Positions 1 through 11,459 of a stretch of 64,000 nucleotides of DNA are shown here, piece by piece (the first letter of the stretch is position 1; every line of letters begins with the position of its first letter). A program made the position numbers and the translations under genes. Source of the stretch: Cryptomeria japonica (taxonomy: Eukaryota > Streptophyta > Pinopsida > Cupressales > Cupressaceae); NCBI RefSeq assembly GCF_030272615.1, contig NC_081412.1:473168157-473232156 (forward strand). Direction: 5' to 3'. Below the pieces are notes generated by a model, which searched no databases, had not been told where the DNA came from, and saw only the letters and a program-made list of their open reading frames with translations.

Positions 1-588
1 TACCGAGAGTTTCTTAGAAATTCCCGGGATGAAAAAACAGGGTTTGTGTGGCTGGGAGCTGTGAGAACAATTTCTGTCCAGGGAGATACATCCTTCTGTG
101 GAAATATATGCAATGTATATCTCAATCGCACAACGGAAGATTTATTTCACACCACGCATCGCATTCGGCCCCAAATTGTATTCACCGGTCTAAAGCCAGG
201 GCAATACACAATTTCTCACATATGCAGACCGACGACTGCTAAGTTACACTGTCTTATAGGTTTTAAATGCTTGTCGCTTGAATGGCTACCGAGGGTTTTA
301 TTTCTTTTGACAAATTTATTGAACTGATATTTTGGTGGCATTTTAGTGTTTAATGGAAAGTGAAAATTCTGTGCAGAGCCTGGGATATTGGATTTTGAGG
401 TGGATGATGAAATTTCAGACTCATTATTGGATGGCATTGATCTGGGAACCCTTCATGCCAGAGTGGAGGAGATGGCTTCTCCAGGTAGGTCTGACTGGCC
501 TGCAGTTTCGGCAATAATATTTGTACAAGCCATTGGACTGCTTCTCATTTCTGAGGCGCTGAAGAGGAAGATTGCAGAGTCATTATAA
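1..588 (+). CDS. Possible last two exons of an unrecognised host gene (partial)
   Basis: I do not recognise the product. Frame 2 is open from the window edge to about base 41 (ending in residues like IPGMKKQ). A GTTTGT donor lies at 42 and a GTGCAG acceptor ends at 376. The exon from 377 reads PGILDFEVDDE and runs to a TAA at 586-588. The split codon across this intron gives GAG, so the phases agree. The C-terminal part is acidic, then carries a hydrophobic stretch (VSAIIFVQAIGLLLIS) before a basic end. A strong CCAG/GTAGGT donor at about 484/485 means this exon might instead splice onward. Frame 1 is also open from 1 to 327, an alternative I cannot exclude. An AATAAA shortly after the stop supports a gene end. 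Confidence 0.33.
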
Positions 589-624
589 AGAGACTTCCCC
601 ACTACCTTTTTGGAATACAAGCAA

Positions 625-630
625 AATAAA
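625..630 (+). other. Candidate polyadenylation signal AATAAA
   Basis: AATAAA occurs 37 bases after the TAA at 586-588, within a short T/A-rich stretch. Its place fits the 3' UTR of the putative gene end. The hexamer is common in AT-rich DNA, so the call depends on the exon model. Confidence 0.35.
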
Positions 631-2989
631 TTTAAGTCTCTGGAATTTGTATTCCTGTTTTGCCCCGTTGCAATTTTATCTTTCCAGGGTAGAATTTCGC
701 TGAAAGGAATTTACAATTTCTAGGTAATTCATGCTTCATACAATGTCCTTTTATTGTTTCACATTAATTTTCAATTTATTAGGGTTTGGATCCTTGGAAA
801 TTCAGCCCTAATAGGATCATCTTATGGTTTGTATTGCAACAGTAGTCCGCAAATACAACAAAGCCCTTTTCTGAGTGCTTGTTATTTTTCAAATGAAAGA
901 CAACTGATTTTGCTGACGTTTCTCAGAATCTTGCTCTGTTTCTCAAAATCTTGCTCTGTTTCTCTGAAGCTAATCTATTAGGCTAGAGATCAATTTTTAA
1001 TTGAAATCTCTGATTGCTGTCCATTCCTTTTAAGTAGCCAATGGCCCCTGCTTCAAAGATATGTGTCTGTGCTATCATTTTATCCTCGACAAAAGCTATT
1101 AGCAGCGTTTTTTTGGAGTCCAGGGATAAACGTTTGTCTAATAAGGCTTTCATGGATAATCTTTTCTTTTTTCAATGAACTTGACTGAGGGAGGGCGTTG
1201 ACGAATGTTTTCAGAGTCCCTGGAAATTATAGAACTTTTTCTGGAAAAAACTGTGTAATTGATGAAAAAAATTACCCAGTTGTTTCAAGAAACTTGTTAC
1301 ATAATCCTGTGTGAAATGTACAGTATTATACCACTATGTCGTTCTCTCCGAATTTGAATTGATTACAGACTTAAGAGAGCTTTGGCATTCAAAAGATGGA
1401 CATATTTAAAATGTTGTTCCAGACAGGTCAATTATGAGAAAAATACATTGGAATCAAAACTCTGAATGTAGTCCATACAAGGCACTATATGAAAATCTTC
1501 GTTAGATACACAATGCTCGATGTTTACTGTTGATCAAAAGTCTCATGTAACTGTATCATTCCTCCAAGCTGTCTATAAGTCATTGTGGATAGTAGTTATA
1601 TTTTATTAACTGAATTTATATTCTTGCCTACAGTGATTTTAAATTTATAAACACTTCCTTGCAGCATATTAGCTATACTTTCATCAAAATATTGTTGATT
1701 ACTTTGATTGATGTCTCATGTTTGTACATCGAATCTTGACGTTTCATGCTTGTGCATCAAATCTTGTTGAAAATTTCGTGATTTCTATTATTACTCTAAA
1801 ATTGAACTACGCACACAATGTATTTTCATTTTTCATTTTTATAAATCAATACTGACTTACAGGAAGTGCTCCTTCCTCATCTCTAAATTAAATTTGTCAT
1901 ACTAATTCACACTTGTTCTCTCAAGCCTTGAAATCAGATGTTAATGTTTAATATAATTTCTTATTGGAAAAAATCGTCATCTTTATAAACTCTGTGGGCA
2001 ATTTGTTGGAAAAGTTTGAACTCAGATTTTTCTGAAATACCTTTTCTTGTGTGAAATTATTTTATATAAAAAACGCATGTAGTGTTTAGTATCTGTCATT
2101 TGCAATTGTAGTTTGTTTAGTTTTTTGGTTTGGAGTGTCATAGTTGAAAAACTTGGATTCAACAATAATTCAGCTGGCCCATTATTTTTGAAAAATTGGG
2201 ACATAAGAAAAATTTAAGAAAAAATTCATAAATTTTTTGAACATTAAAAAATACATAAATTTTAGGAAATTCTTGGAATATTGTAGAAAGTGGACATTTA
2301 TGGGTGGATTTATCTCATTTGTTAGAGCAATTAGTTGGAAAAGATAAGAATGGTTAATTCTTTGTTTTTACGGAGCTACAAACCTTTCTTGCTTTGTATT
2401 CTCTGATTAATAAATTTTTAACCCTTTTAAATTTTTTTTTTATATAAATTTATAAAAATATTTGTCAAAAACATATATAGTAGGAATTATGGAACATGTT
2501 ATTGAACTCCATATACAAATTAAAATTAAAGTTCAATATGCATCATATATCAAAAATGAGTTCAACATGTTCTAAAGGCTCCATCAATGCCAGAAGAAGA
2601 TTCTTAACCAGATAGGTGTTTTAAGGTAGGTTTTTTTTACTTTTGAGGCCATCTCAGAGCCTTTAGTTGGATTTTTAAAATTTCTCTGCTAAAATAAAAC
2701 TTTCTTAAAATTCTGCCATGCTTTCATTTTAGTAGTTTTAAACTTTGAAAATATTTTTGAAAGCCTGATGAGGTTTCATAAGGATTAATGTTTACAAGAA
2801 ACTTTTTTTGTCCAATCCGAGCCCAGAAATTTTTTGAGGGTTTTGGAGTTGGTTTTCCCTTTCTGTGCATACTCAGAGATATAGTTTCATATTGTCTGTC
2901 TTTAGGTCCTCTGAACTTTTTTGAAATCTGAAATTTAATGCTATAATTTTCCATATGAATTAATATATAAATCTGACAATGCCTTTATC
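631..2989. other. No gene seen; AT-rich intergenic DNA
   Basis: All frames are short and broken. Small structures seen are a 20-bp direct repeat (about 923-963, around CTTGCTCTGTTTCTC) and a loose inverted repeat around 2489-2508 and 2558-2575 (GAACATGTT..GAACTC against GAGTTCAACATGTTC), which could be a small foldback element. The putative gene could continue here only if 588 is not its end. Confidence 0.5.
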
Positions 2990-3440
2990 ATCAAAAAAAT
3001 AAAAATGAGTTCAACTTATATTAACTTCTAATTTCAATATAAATAAAAATTGCAAACAATAAAACTCATGTCTGCTGCTGCTGTCATTGCCATCAAACTG
3101 GATGGTGTAACTGCATCATCCTCAACAGAAGCCTCAACCATAAGATCATGTTATATCTTGCCTTTTGTCCTATCAAATGCTGATAAGAGCTGATTTGTTG
3201 TTCTTCAATGCCGGCCAACTGAAACTCCCCAGCTCCAAAACTATTACTTAAAAAAGGGTCTATAAAACAATGCAAATGACTTTTCTTTTTGTGCAAAATC
3301 GCAATACAAGCAAGCTTTTCGATGAAGTTGCGAGTACTTGGTGAGTGGATGATTTTTTGACAAAAACTTGCCAATTACTTGATATTGAGTTCTTAAGCGA
3401 GTTACGTAGTTTGACTTGCAAGTTTTACCAGTAATTGGCA
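2990..3440 (-). mobile_element. Possible hAT-like terminal remnant
   Basis: Two short minus-strand frames (3093-3374 and 3244-3441) overlap here. The 3300-3440 stretch repeats motifs such as ACTTG, GCGAGT and CCAATTACT (GCCAATTACTTG at 3370; TACCAGTAATTGGC in the other orientation at about 3426), which resembles subterminal repeats of plant hAT elements. I found no clear terminal repeat or target duplication. The frames could be chance. Confidence 0.18.
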
Positions 3441-4674
3441 TGTTTTTGAACTATGGTTTGTATAAATAGTATAACAAAATATTTTTTATTTAGAAAAATT
3501 AAAGAATTCCATATTGATAGTCTACCAATTGAAATATAAAGATCTATAATACAATGATGATTTTACAATAAAAGAGTCATTAGTGGGTATTCACATTAGT
3601 CAAAATGATAGCAAACACAAAAATACAAGTTTTACATATCAGGCCAAAACGAGGATATAGAATTACACAATAGAAGAGTAAAAATAAGGACACATTATTG
3701 CATCAAGAGGAGAATCATCTTTTGATGAGAGAGAAACCCATGTAGGAAGCTCTTTTGAGAAAGGATTTGAGGCCTCCCACCCATCTTGTGAAGTGAATTC
3801 AACAAGGGTTAAAGTAACCAAAATGCCTCTCATGCAAATGAAGGTGCCCAGTAAAACCAACAGACGAAGCTAGATCAGTAGTGAAATTTTTCCCATGAGC
3901 ACTTATTTGAGTCCAATCGAGCCTTGTTATGCCACCATCGAGGCCTCACCGATGGAAGCTAATTAGAGGAACTTTAAGTGGCATATAATTCTGTACAAGA
4001 CACATTGCCTTAATTGTTGAGCAAATCTTAGGGGTGACAAAACTCCAATACAACATCTTGTGCTTGTGCATAGATTTGAAAATTAATTGAAGCAAGGCCA
4101 TGTACATTTTAATTAAGAAAAAATCTTGAAGATGAGCTTCTTGTGATAAATTGCATTGCTATAAAAGACTTGTAGCTTTGAAACTTTTCCACAATGTATA
4201 TTGGTCACCAAGAAAAGCTCCTAATGAGAGCAACCTACCATGTGATAGATTCTAGATTCCATAGAGGAAAAGTTGAGAGACTTGAAGGTTTCATGTTGAT
4301 TGTAGGGTAGACACTTAGGTTAAGTGAAACTCATATGTTGAAGACTTTCCCCTATAAGTAGATCTTGATAAATTAAATAGTGAATGATATGCACTACCTT
4401 AAGTTTGACTCTCAACTCCCAAATATGGTAGAGACCAAGAAGTGTAAGCTTAGGAAAAGAAATTTCAAACCCCATCAAGTGTTATGCTTGTCAAATGTTA
4501 AGGAAAAAAGGACCTAAAAGCTCGAATACAAGCTTGGGAGAGTAATGTTTAAAAAATGCGACACAATTTCAATGTCAATGTCTCAACCAAGCAAAAGGAA
4601 ATTGCAACCACCCTAGCTCATGGAGGATAAAATTAATCATGACCTTGTATAATAAATTTTACCCAAAGCAAGGC
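3441..4674. other. No gene supported; old repeat-like DNA
   Basis: A 65-codon minus-strand frame at 3663-3860 extends, with frameshifts, into residues like GITRLDWTQISAHGKNF around 3890-3940. This looks like decayed coding DNA of a mobile element, but I cannot name the family. The rest shows no frame or structure I can support. Confidence 0.35.
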
Positions 4675-5199
4675 TCACATTTTTGAGTTGAAGTTGGATG
4701 TGTTAAATGGCTCTACTTTTATGTGTTTCGGGAAACCTAGTGTTGGACTCCAGCATCTCTTTTCCATCACTCCCTTTTTCATTAGGTGCATATGGGGTTT
4801 TTGTCCCGCCTTTATGTTCTTTGTCAAATATCTTGAGGTTTTAGTAGGTAATGACATTGCCTCTTATTCTTGTTTCACATCTCTAGGTAGGATCTTCAAT
4901 GGTGACAATAATCATAACTTGTAACAAATCGACTCTCATAATTGTCTTTCTAGAATTGTGGTCTCGCTTGGCATGACTCCTACTGAGGCACTCCTCCATG
5001 GTGTTTGTGAGATGAATGCTTTTGGTTTGGCTCAAGTGTCATTCGCTACTATGGCTAGGTCATGGATCACTCTTGTTGAGCCTACGTATTATAGAAAGCC
5101 TTTACCATGTTCTCAATCCTCCCCTATCCTCATCCATGGATAAAATATGATTGATGATGTAAAACATTTTTCTACTATTGGCTTAATTTGTAAATTTAA

Positions 5200-6000
5200 T
5201 TGAATATGGTTTTTTCTTCCTTACCTACATCAATGGGTGCTAGAATCTTGGAGATATCTCATGGAAGATAAAATCAAGCTCTATCCTTACAGTTTTTCAT
5301 TGAAAATTTTCAATCTACTTTAGATAAGGAAGTATTCCTTGTTGACAAGTTATGGATGTGGGGTCAACATTCCCTCATTCTCATGCCTTGGTTCTTTTCA
5401 TCCAAGCCTCTCTTCAAACCCTCAATATCGTGTGGGTCTAGATTAGATTACCTAACCTTTCTCTCCATTTTCAAGCTTTTCCTACCTTGAAGATGTTAAC
5501 AACATGAATGGACACTTTCTTAGGATTGATGTTGCTCCTTCAAAGTTTGGCCACACTAACTTTACCTGTATCTTGGTGGACAAGTTATTTCCAAGGATCT
5601 CCTTGGGAATATTGTCCTTATGGTGGAGGATAGGCCATTGAATCATCCACTTGAATATGATGGCCTTCCCTTCTAGTTTAGAAGATGATTTCCCACTCGT
5701 CATCTTGCTTCCAAATGTCCTCACTCTTGTCATCAATTTGTTGGTTTAGCTACTTGGGGGAAGAATTCCCACCGTAATTATTTGATTGTTGATAATTTTT
5801 TATTTGGAGGTGAGTGGATCTTTAATGAGTTCCTCGGATCTTGATGATCTCTTTATGGATGGTATAGTTTCATCACCACATTGATTTCTTGATGAAACGC
5901 CTCCTCTTGATCCTATTTTGGATACTACTCCTATTGAACATGATACTTCTATAGAGTGTGGTGGTGATTCTACTAATCCTTTCCCACTTTTAGCTTTAGT
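5200..6000 (+). pseudogene. LINE ORF1 (DUF4283-type plus zinc knuckle) pseudogene
   Basis: ORF1 of plant LINEs encodes an RNA-binding protein with a DUF4283-like domain and a CCHC knuckle. Reading across frames, 5510-5560 gives GHFLRIDVAPSKFGHTNF, then a segment ending LVDK, then NHPLEY and a C-terminal stretch at 5671-5721 that reads FRR, stop, FPTRHLASKCP. This matches the family's CRRC..TGHLASKCP knuckle with the second Cys codon changed to a stop and Gly to Arg. An acidic linker (SSSDLDDLFMDG) follows at about 5825. At least six stops or frameshifts occur. The match is from memory of the family's motifs, not a search. Confidence 0.6.
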
Positions 6001-6734
6001 CCAACCTAATTTTTCTTTAATTTGATATTGATATTCATCTTATGTGGTGGAGCAGGTTGAGGTGATGGTAGAGGATTCTCCTCTTTTGTCTTCCTAGAAT
6101 TTGAGGATTTGGATAATGGTCTATCTTGGAATACCATGCAAAAGAGGAAGAGTGGTCTGCTTAAACATGTATATGTTTCTAATACACATATTATGAGTGT
6201 TTAGTCAATTTGGTGAAGGTTTGGTGTGGTTTAGGTGGCTTCTTCTTAGTTCATTTTTGGGTCAATGTTTATGTTGGGTCACTATTGTATTGGGAGAGCT
6301 TGGTTGTAGTTGTGCTAGTGTTATGTCTTTTTGGTCTATTTAATTTATTTTGTGAAGGATTTTGTAACCCTTTCATAATATAAATTACCCAAATAATAGA
6401 AAACATTCATCATGACCTCTTAAATATTTTAAATGAAACATATTGAAACATCTCTATAAGCAAGGCCGGGGGATCTAGTTTACAAAAAATATGAGATCCC
6501 ATACAAAGTTGTAATTATTTCTTTCATGAAAAATATTTAGAACATTAAAAACATGCACCTCAATAAGTGAAAGACTTCCATTCCAAGTAATGTGCGACTT
6601 TATTGAAATTTCTGTAAATCCACATTACAATACTAGCATATAATTGTATTTTTTAATATAAATATTTGGAAACAAATTTATATAAAAATGCTAACAATAG
6701 AAATGGATTATGTTTTAAGTATGCTTGGTAATAT

Positions 6735-7160
6735 GCTTAATTCCTAGTTGTGGATGTTGAAGGAGCCTCTAGAGGTCTAATTACTATGTGGAGTTCTCAT
6801 GACATGGAAGATACTTTCTTGTATGACAACAAAAATTACCATAACATCCTATTCAAAAGAAAAATTCTCCAATATGAATGAGCTCTTTCAAATATTTACA
6901 CGGTACATAACAACTTAGTCCAATGTTGCAATGTGCCTAGAATGATCTCATTGGTTGCATATTTTTCTTGGTGGAGAATGATTGGTTATTGGCTAGAGGC
7001 TTCAATTCTCCCCTGTACCCATCATAAAAGATGGGAGGTGCTATGGATTTATCGGAAAACATGATGGACATGGAAAAATTCCTCCATAGGGGGTTTGGTG
7101 GATATTGATCTAGAAGGTTTTCTATTTGCATGGTCCAATAAAAGAGTTGGAAGGGTAAAT
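6735..7160 (+). pseudogene. LINE ORF2 endonuclease fragment
   Basis: LINE ORF2 begins with an APE-type endonuclease that nicks target DNA. Pieces seen in shifting frames include EGASRGLITMWSS (about 6755), then RGFNSPLYPS at about 6990, corresponding to the family's GGDFNS catalytic motif with the Asp lost. MGGAMDLSENMMDMEKFL and DLEGFLFAWSNKRVGRVNV follow, up to about 7160. The rest of ORF2, including reverse transcriptase, is missing because the Copia element starts at 7190. No likely continuation is visible after 11459. Confidence 0.6.
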
Positions 7161-7189
7161 GTAAAAATCTATGTCACACTTTTATAAAG

Positions 7190-7246
7190 TGAAAGGAAGT
7201 TAAGGTAGCAGAACAACTTCCTACAATAATATTGAGAGGAGGGTAA
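7190..7246 (-). repeat. 3' LTR remnant of the Copia element
   Basis: 57 bases from TGAAAGGAAGTTAAGGTAGC match 10967-11024 (TGAAAGAAAATTAAGGTAGC) at most positions. Inward of this the two sequences differ and decayed RT begins about 55 bases on, so the rest of the 3' LTR and RNase H were lost by deletion. Confidence 0.65.
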
Positions 7247-7299
7247 CACAAAATCTTAATACACATAATTATGAATCTCAAGGAAAATCTTATGAAAAT

Positions 7300-8600
7300 C
7301 AAGGAAAATCTTATTTCCTATAAAATTACCATTATAATGCAAAGAAAACTCTAAGGTATGCTTCAAATACTAAAGACTTTTAACTACATCACAATGAACT
7401 CTACCAAGATTAGACATATCGAAAAAGAACTCCCATTGTTTGGGCAATATTTGGTCATACGCAGACCATAGCATACATCGAACTTTCAACTGCATTCTAC
7501 TAAGGCATCTTGCTCATGTATTCCATCTCTAACGGGGTGTAGGACAATCTAAAGTTGATAACTTCGTTCCATCTATGAAAGGAAAACATAATAGTATGCA
7601 ATCTTACAATATGTTAATCCTTTATAAAATTGAATTAGCATACATGCTTTGGTCTAGCCATAGATTTCTGCTCACGCTATCCCTTCTAATTTCCATCCCA
7701 AGAATGTGTTTAGTTGCACCAAGACTTTTGATTTCAAATTTAGCTGCAAGATGAAACTTTAATTCTAAAATCATTCATTTCCCTTCACCAATGAATAACA
7801 TACCATCAACATATAATGCAATGTATAGGAAATTATCACAATCAAATTAATAGACATAATGATCTGATTTAGAATACTCAAATCCCAAACTCAACACATA
7901 AGTATCAAATTTTTGATCCATGTCCTAGAATATTGTTTGAGGCTATACAAAACTTTCTTAATTGACAAACTAAATTATTTTTACCTTTTGACCATGTAGT
8001 GCTATGGTTGTGTCATATAAATATCGTCCTCCAAATCATCATGAAGGAAAGTCATTCTCACATTCATTTTCTCAGCCTATAAATCACAAGTAGCAGTAAT
8101 AGAAACTAAAACTATAATGGATGTCATTTTTGTAACAAGAGGAAATATCTCACCATAATAAATACCCTCAACCTAAGAGTAGCCTTTTGAAACCAACATT
8201 TTTTTTATACTTCTCAATACCTCTAGCTAACCCAATCTTTTTCTTAAACACTCATTTGCGACTAAAAAGTTTTTGCCCTTCAAGCAATGGTACAAGATCC
8301 CATATATCATTATTTTTTGAAGCTATCATGTATTCATCGATGATAATTTTTTACTTTTTTACATCATTCATCATACCTAACGCCTCTTCTGCAGATCTAG
8401 ATTCATCCATGAATACATCTCCAATCATTAGGTGAATGCCTTTTATGTGGTTGTCTATGCCTTTTAAACATTTGAACGAGCTAAGTTGGAGATTCTTCCT
8501 CCTCTTCTAAAGATTTGGAGCTAAATGAGATCTCTTCAAATTGTTGTCTATATAGAGGTCTCAATTTAACTTTATTAGGTGTAGAAGGAAGTTGAACCAC
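7300..8600 (-). pseudogene. Copia reverse transcriptase pseudogene
   Basis: Blocks seen on the minus strand: an acidic linker with SAEEALGMMNDVK, a region like the RT start, then LYIALYVDGMLFIGEG at about 7790-7820. The normal catalytic YVDD is YVDG here, so the second Asp is lost. FHLAAKFEIKSLGATKHILG follows, then at about 7400-7500 a degraded copy of the YA..VGSLMYAM..RPDI region, and finally HTLE..LHYNGN. The RNase H domain after about 7300 is missing. The element therefore had no working polymerase. Confidence 0.75.
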
Positions 8601-9640
8601 ATCAAATTTTGTATCCTTTCACGTCAAAATTGTACCCAATGAAGATACATTTTATAGCCTTGATCCCTAACTTTGTTCACTTCTCTTTTGAAACATGTGC
8701 ATGCGCCTCATAACCAAAAACTCTAAGATGTCTCAATGGAGGCTTGTGATCTGGCCATGCCTCTATAGGCATTTTATCAATAAAAGCTTATATATGAGAC
8801 CTATCAATTAGGTAGCAAGCAATGTCAACAACTTTAGCCTAAAATTTTTGTTCTAGACTAATACCACTTAGTATACTCCTATCTTTCTCCATCAATGTCT
8901 TGTTCATTATGTGAATTCATGAAATTTTCACAGTCCATAATGATTTGCTTATTATTCTTTTGGATTTGACCATTTATATTTTGATGTTGCCAACGTTTTA
9001 GATGAAACACCATGATCCATCATCAAGGCAAGGGAGCAAGTGAGAGAGAAAGAGAATAGAATATGAAACTCCATTCTACTATGGATAATACAAAGTTGTC
9101 TTCTATATATGAATAACACAATCTTGATAGAATCTGTCAAAATCATTAAAGAAAATTTCACTGCCATTATCAATCCTAAAACATTTTATTTTCTTTTCAG
9201 ATTGTAATTAAACCATTGCTTTTATTCTTTTTAACAGACTAAAAACTTTAGATTTACTCTTTAGAATATATACCCATGTCTTTCTACTATAATCATCAAT
9301 AAATAAAATATAATATGTGGATTTTCCAATGAAAGGAACATCTACAAGATCAAACACATCATAATGAATAGTATCCAACATTACACAAGATTTATGAGAA
9401 CTCAAGTAAAACTGAACACAATTTTGTTTTCTATTGATGCAATGCTCACATAAGTCAAAACCAAGATTACAATCAGTCGGACCTTCAATAAGTTTTTTAA
9501 TTTTTCAAGATCCTTGACCCTTTTCGCCAATGTGGCCAAGGCTTTGGTGCCACAACATAGTCTTCTTTGCAGGTAACTTTGGTGCAAAAGAAAGAGAATC
9601 CTTGGGTACTCAAAAGTCATTTTCATTAATTGAAGGTAAA
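8600..9640 (-). pseudogene. Copia integrase pseudogene
   Basis: Around 9540-9420 the minus strand carries a pre-integrase zinc region (an LW.. ..LGH-like segment and a later C..C pair, reading ALHQ/CEHCI in alternative frames). The frame 9405-9208 reads MLDTIHYDVFDLVDVPF and then YYILFIDDYSRKTWVYILK, the integrase core with its conserved D. Further down come a segment like LEQKFWAKVVDIACYLID and then PPLRHLRVFGYEAHAHVS, the usual C-terminal integrase blocks. Stops and frameshifts separate them. Confidence 0.75.
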
Positions 9641-9899
9641 ACTATTTAGTTTTCACAAAAGTGCTATTACACTTAATAGTGCATGCATATAGCTTATACA
9701 ATATGTCAAATTTGATACCTCTAGAAATCACCATATCACCTTTAACCATTTTTCATCTTGCTTTAGAAAAGACAAAATGGACACCTACATCTATTAGTTT
9801 ACTCTTAAACAAAAAATTGTGTGCTAGTCTAGGGATATGCAATGCACTATTAATATTTTTTATTCTACCATCTGGAAACTTGATTCTAATTTTACCACA

Positions 9900-10320
9900 A
9901 CCAACAATTTTAAATGAGAATCATCACCCAAGTATAATTTATTTCCATCAAATTTTTTATATTAAAAAACCAATCTCTGTTAGATGTCATATGAAAAAAT
10001 GTACTTGAGCCAATTAACCATGCATCATTACCTGGATGAGTGGTCAAAGTTCCAATGAACACATCACCATCTTTCTTCTTGAATTTGGAATCAAAATCAA
10101 ATTTTCTTTTTGTACTCCTTATATAATTATCTACGCTTACAACAATTTGAACAAATAACTTTGGATTTTCTAGGAGATTTGGATCTCCCCTGGACTTGGA
10201 TTTATCACACTTCTCATTCTTCATGCATTTTTTCTCAAGTCTTCTATAAATATTTAGGGCCTCCTTGGAACAGATGAATACCTTCCTTATCATCTCTTTA
10301 TTAAACAAAGAATCCACCGC
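9900..10320 (-). pseudogene. Copia gag C-terminus and protease fragment
   Basis: A 135-codon frame (10317-9910) covers the gag to protease junction. It has a basic region (KKCMKNEKCDKSKSRG) where the CCHC knuckle would be; the knuckle itself is not recognisable. It then reads HPGNDAWLIGSSTFFHMTSN. In functional elements this is AWL.DSGAS.HMT, so the catalytic DSG is destroyed (GSS). The protease would have cut the polyprotein. Confidence 0.7.
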
Positions 10321-10329
10321 ATCTTCAAT

Positions 10330-10842
10330 CTTTCAAATACTGAAAGTACTTCCAATAGCCATAACAAGAGAATCCCAGAATTAGACAAATAACCAAATAA
10401 GATTTGACATTTATCCTCATCAATCTTGACAACGACTGATGTCAATTGATTCAATAAACATATTGAATGCTTTCAAGTGGTATGCAATTTGTCTACCCTC
10501 TTCCATTCTCAAGGAAGACACTTTCTTTCTCATGAAAATATTGTTCACTAAAGGTTTGACTTGATATATCTCACCAAGTTTCTTCCATAGATTTTTTTCA
10601 AATGACTCTTCGTGAACATTGATCAAAACAAAGTTTGACAAGCATAATCTGATTAGACCCTTGTCTTTATGGTCCACACCATCATATTGAGCAACCAAAG
10701 TAGGATATGTAGGCCTAAAAATTTCTCATCAATAGCATCCCATAAATCTTAATCTATTAATAGATCATCAATATTCAACTTCCAAATCTCAAAATTATTT
10801 TTAGATTTTTTTTGCCTCTATTCTCCTTGATGAACTTGCCAT
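10330..10842 (-). pseudogene. Copia gag (UBN2-type), N-terminal part
   Basis: The start is taken at the ATG whose complement is at 10840-10842, reading MASSSRRIEAK, as expected for Copia gag about 110 bases inside the PBS. After several stops the frame 10698-10420 is open for 92 codons and reads TLVAQYDGVDHKDKGLIRLCL, then VHEESFEKNLWKKLGEIYQ and a region ending RMEEGRQIAYHLKAFN. These are the conserved blocks of the gag_2 domain, which forms the particle shell. Confidence 0.75.
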
Positions 10843-10952
10843 TTGAAATTTATTAAAACAAGATCACAAAGTATCTTCTGCACAAGCCCCCACTCAAAAC
10901 TGGATTAATTCATAAAACCCAACAACCTACAACTAAAACCAAAGGCGATCAA

Positions 10953-10964
10953 GCTTTGATACTA
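10953..10964 (-). other. Primer binding site (initiator Met tRNA type)
   Basis: The minus strand reads TAGTATCAAAGC, matching TGGTATCAGAGC at 10 of 12 positions, two bases inside the LTR end. This is the site where tRNA-Met primes minus-strand synthesis. Confidence 0.7.
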
Positions 10965-10966
10965 CT

Positions 10967-11459
10967 TGAAAGAAAATTAAGGTAGCATAAAAACTTCCTA
11001 CACTAATCTTGAGAGGATGGTAATGGATTTTTTTGAATCTTTGCAATAGTTAAAGAAACAATAGAAATAATCATCAATAGCATGCGTGGTGTATGCAGAA
11101 AAACCCTTTTGAGAGAAAAAAATATATACTCTAAAAGTTGTCCAATATATTATTTAGAAATCAACAATAAATTATAATGTACTTGCAGAGAAAACTTCTC
11201 ATAGGAGTATCACCAACTAGAGATATGAATATAACTCAACAACTAGTGGATACTTAGAATACATCACAATACACAACTATAATACAATACCCTCATAAAA
11301 TAGGATTTTATTCTAAGGCAAGCAAACCACACATAATATCCATTATTAGATCTATGACGTAATGATAAACGATCAAGATTTACAATGATAGAGACCCCTC
11401 AAGAAGAATACCCCCTTACAACCCCCACACTCATTAATCAAGAGTAAACTTTGGCTACA
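10967..11459 (-). repeat. 5' LTR of the minus-strand Copia element
   Basis: On the minus strand the LTR starts TGTAGCCAAAG and ends CTTTCA, giving TG..CA termini and a length of 493 bp. It holds the typical late-LTR phrase AAAAGGGTTTTTCTGCAT. The inner end is adjacent to the PBS. Its last ~57 bases recur, diverged, at 7190-7246. Confidence 0.7.

Larger units (their letters stand above)
4675..7189 (+). mobile_element. LINE (non-LTR retrotransposon) relic
   Basis: The region holds, in normal LINE order, a decayed ORF1 (about 5200-6000) and a fragment from the start of ORF2, the endonuclease (about 6735-7160). The stretch 4688-5143 lies upstream and may be 5' UTR or the N-terminus of ORF1. Around 6200-6380 the sequence resembles a LINE-like tail, so two copies could be joined here. 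ORF2 breaks off where the Copia element begins at 7190. Every frame has several stops and frameshifts, so it cannot encode a working protein. Confidence 0.6.
7190..11459 (-). mobile_element. Copia LTR retrotransposon, degenerate
   Basis: Read on the minus strand the order is LTR (11459-10967), PBS, gag, protease, integrase, RT, then a truncated LTR (7246-7190): the Copia gene order. All genes carry multiple stops and frameshifts. The RNase H end and most of the 3' LTR are deleted. The flanks are TAAAG (7185-7189) and TAAAA (11460-11464), a plausible decayed 5-bp target duplication. It inserted in or next to the LINE ORF2 remnant. Confidence 0.8.

Noticed and set aside
3093-3374. 93-codon minus-strand frame as a protein gene
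   Set aside because: No domain; it lies in possible hAT terminal sequence.
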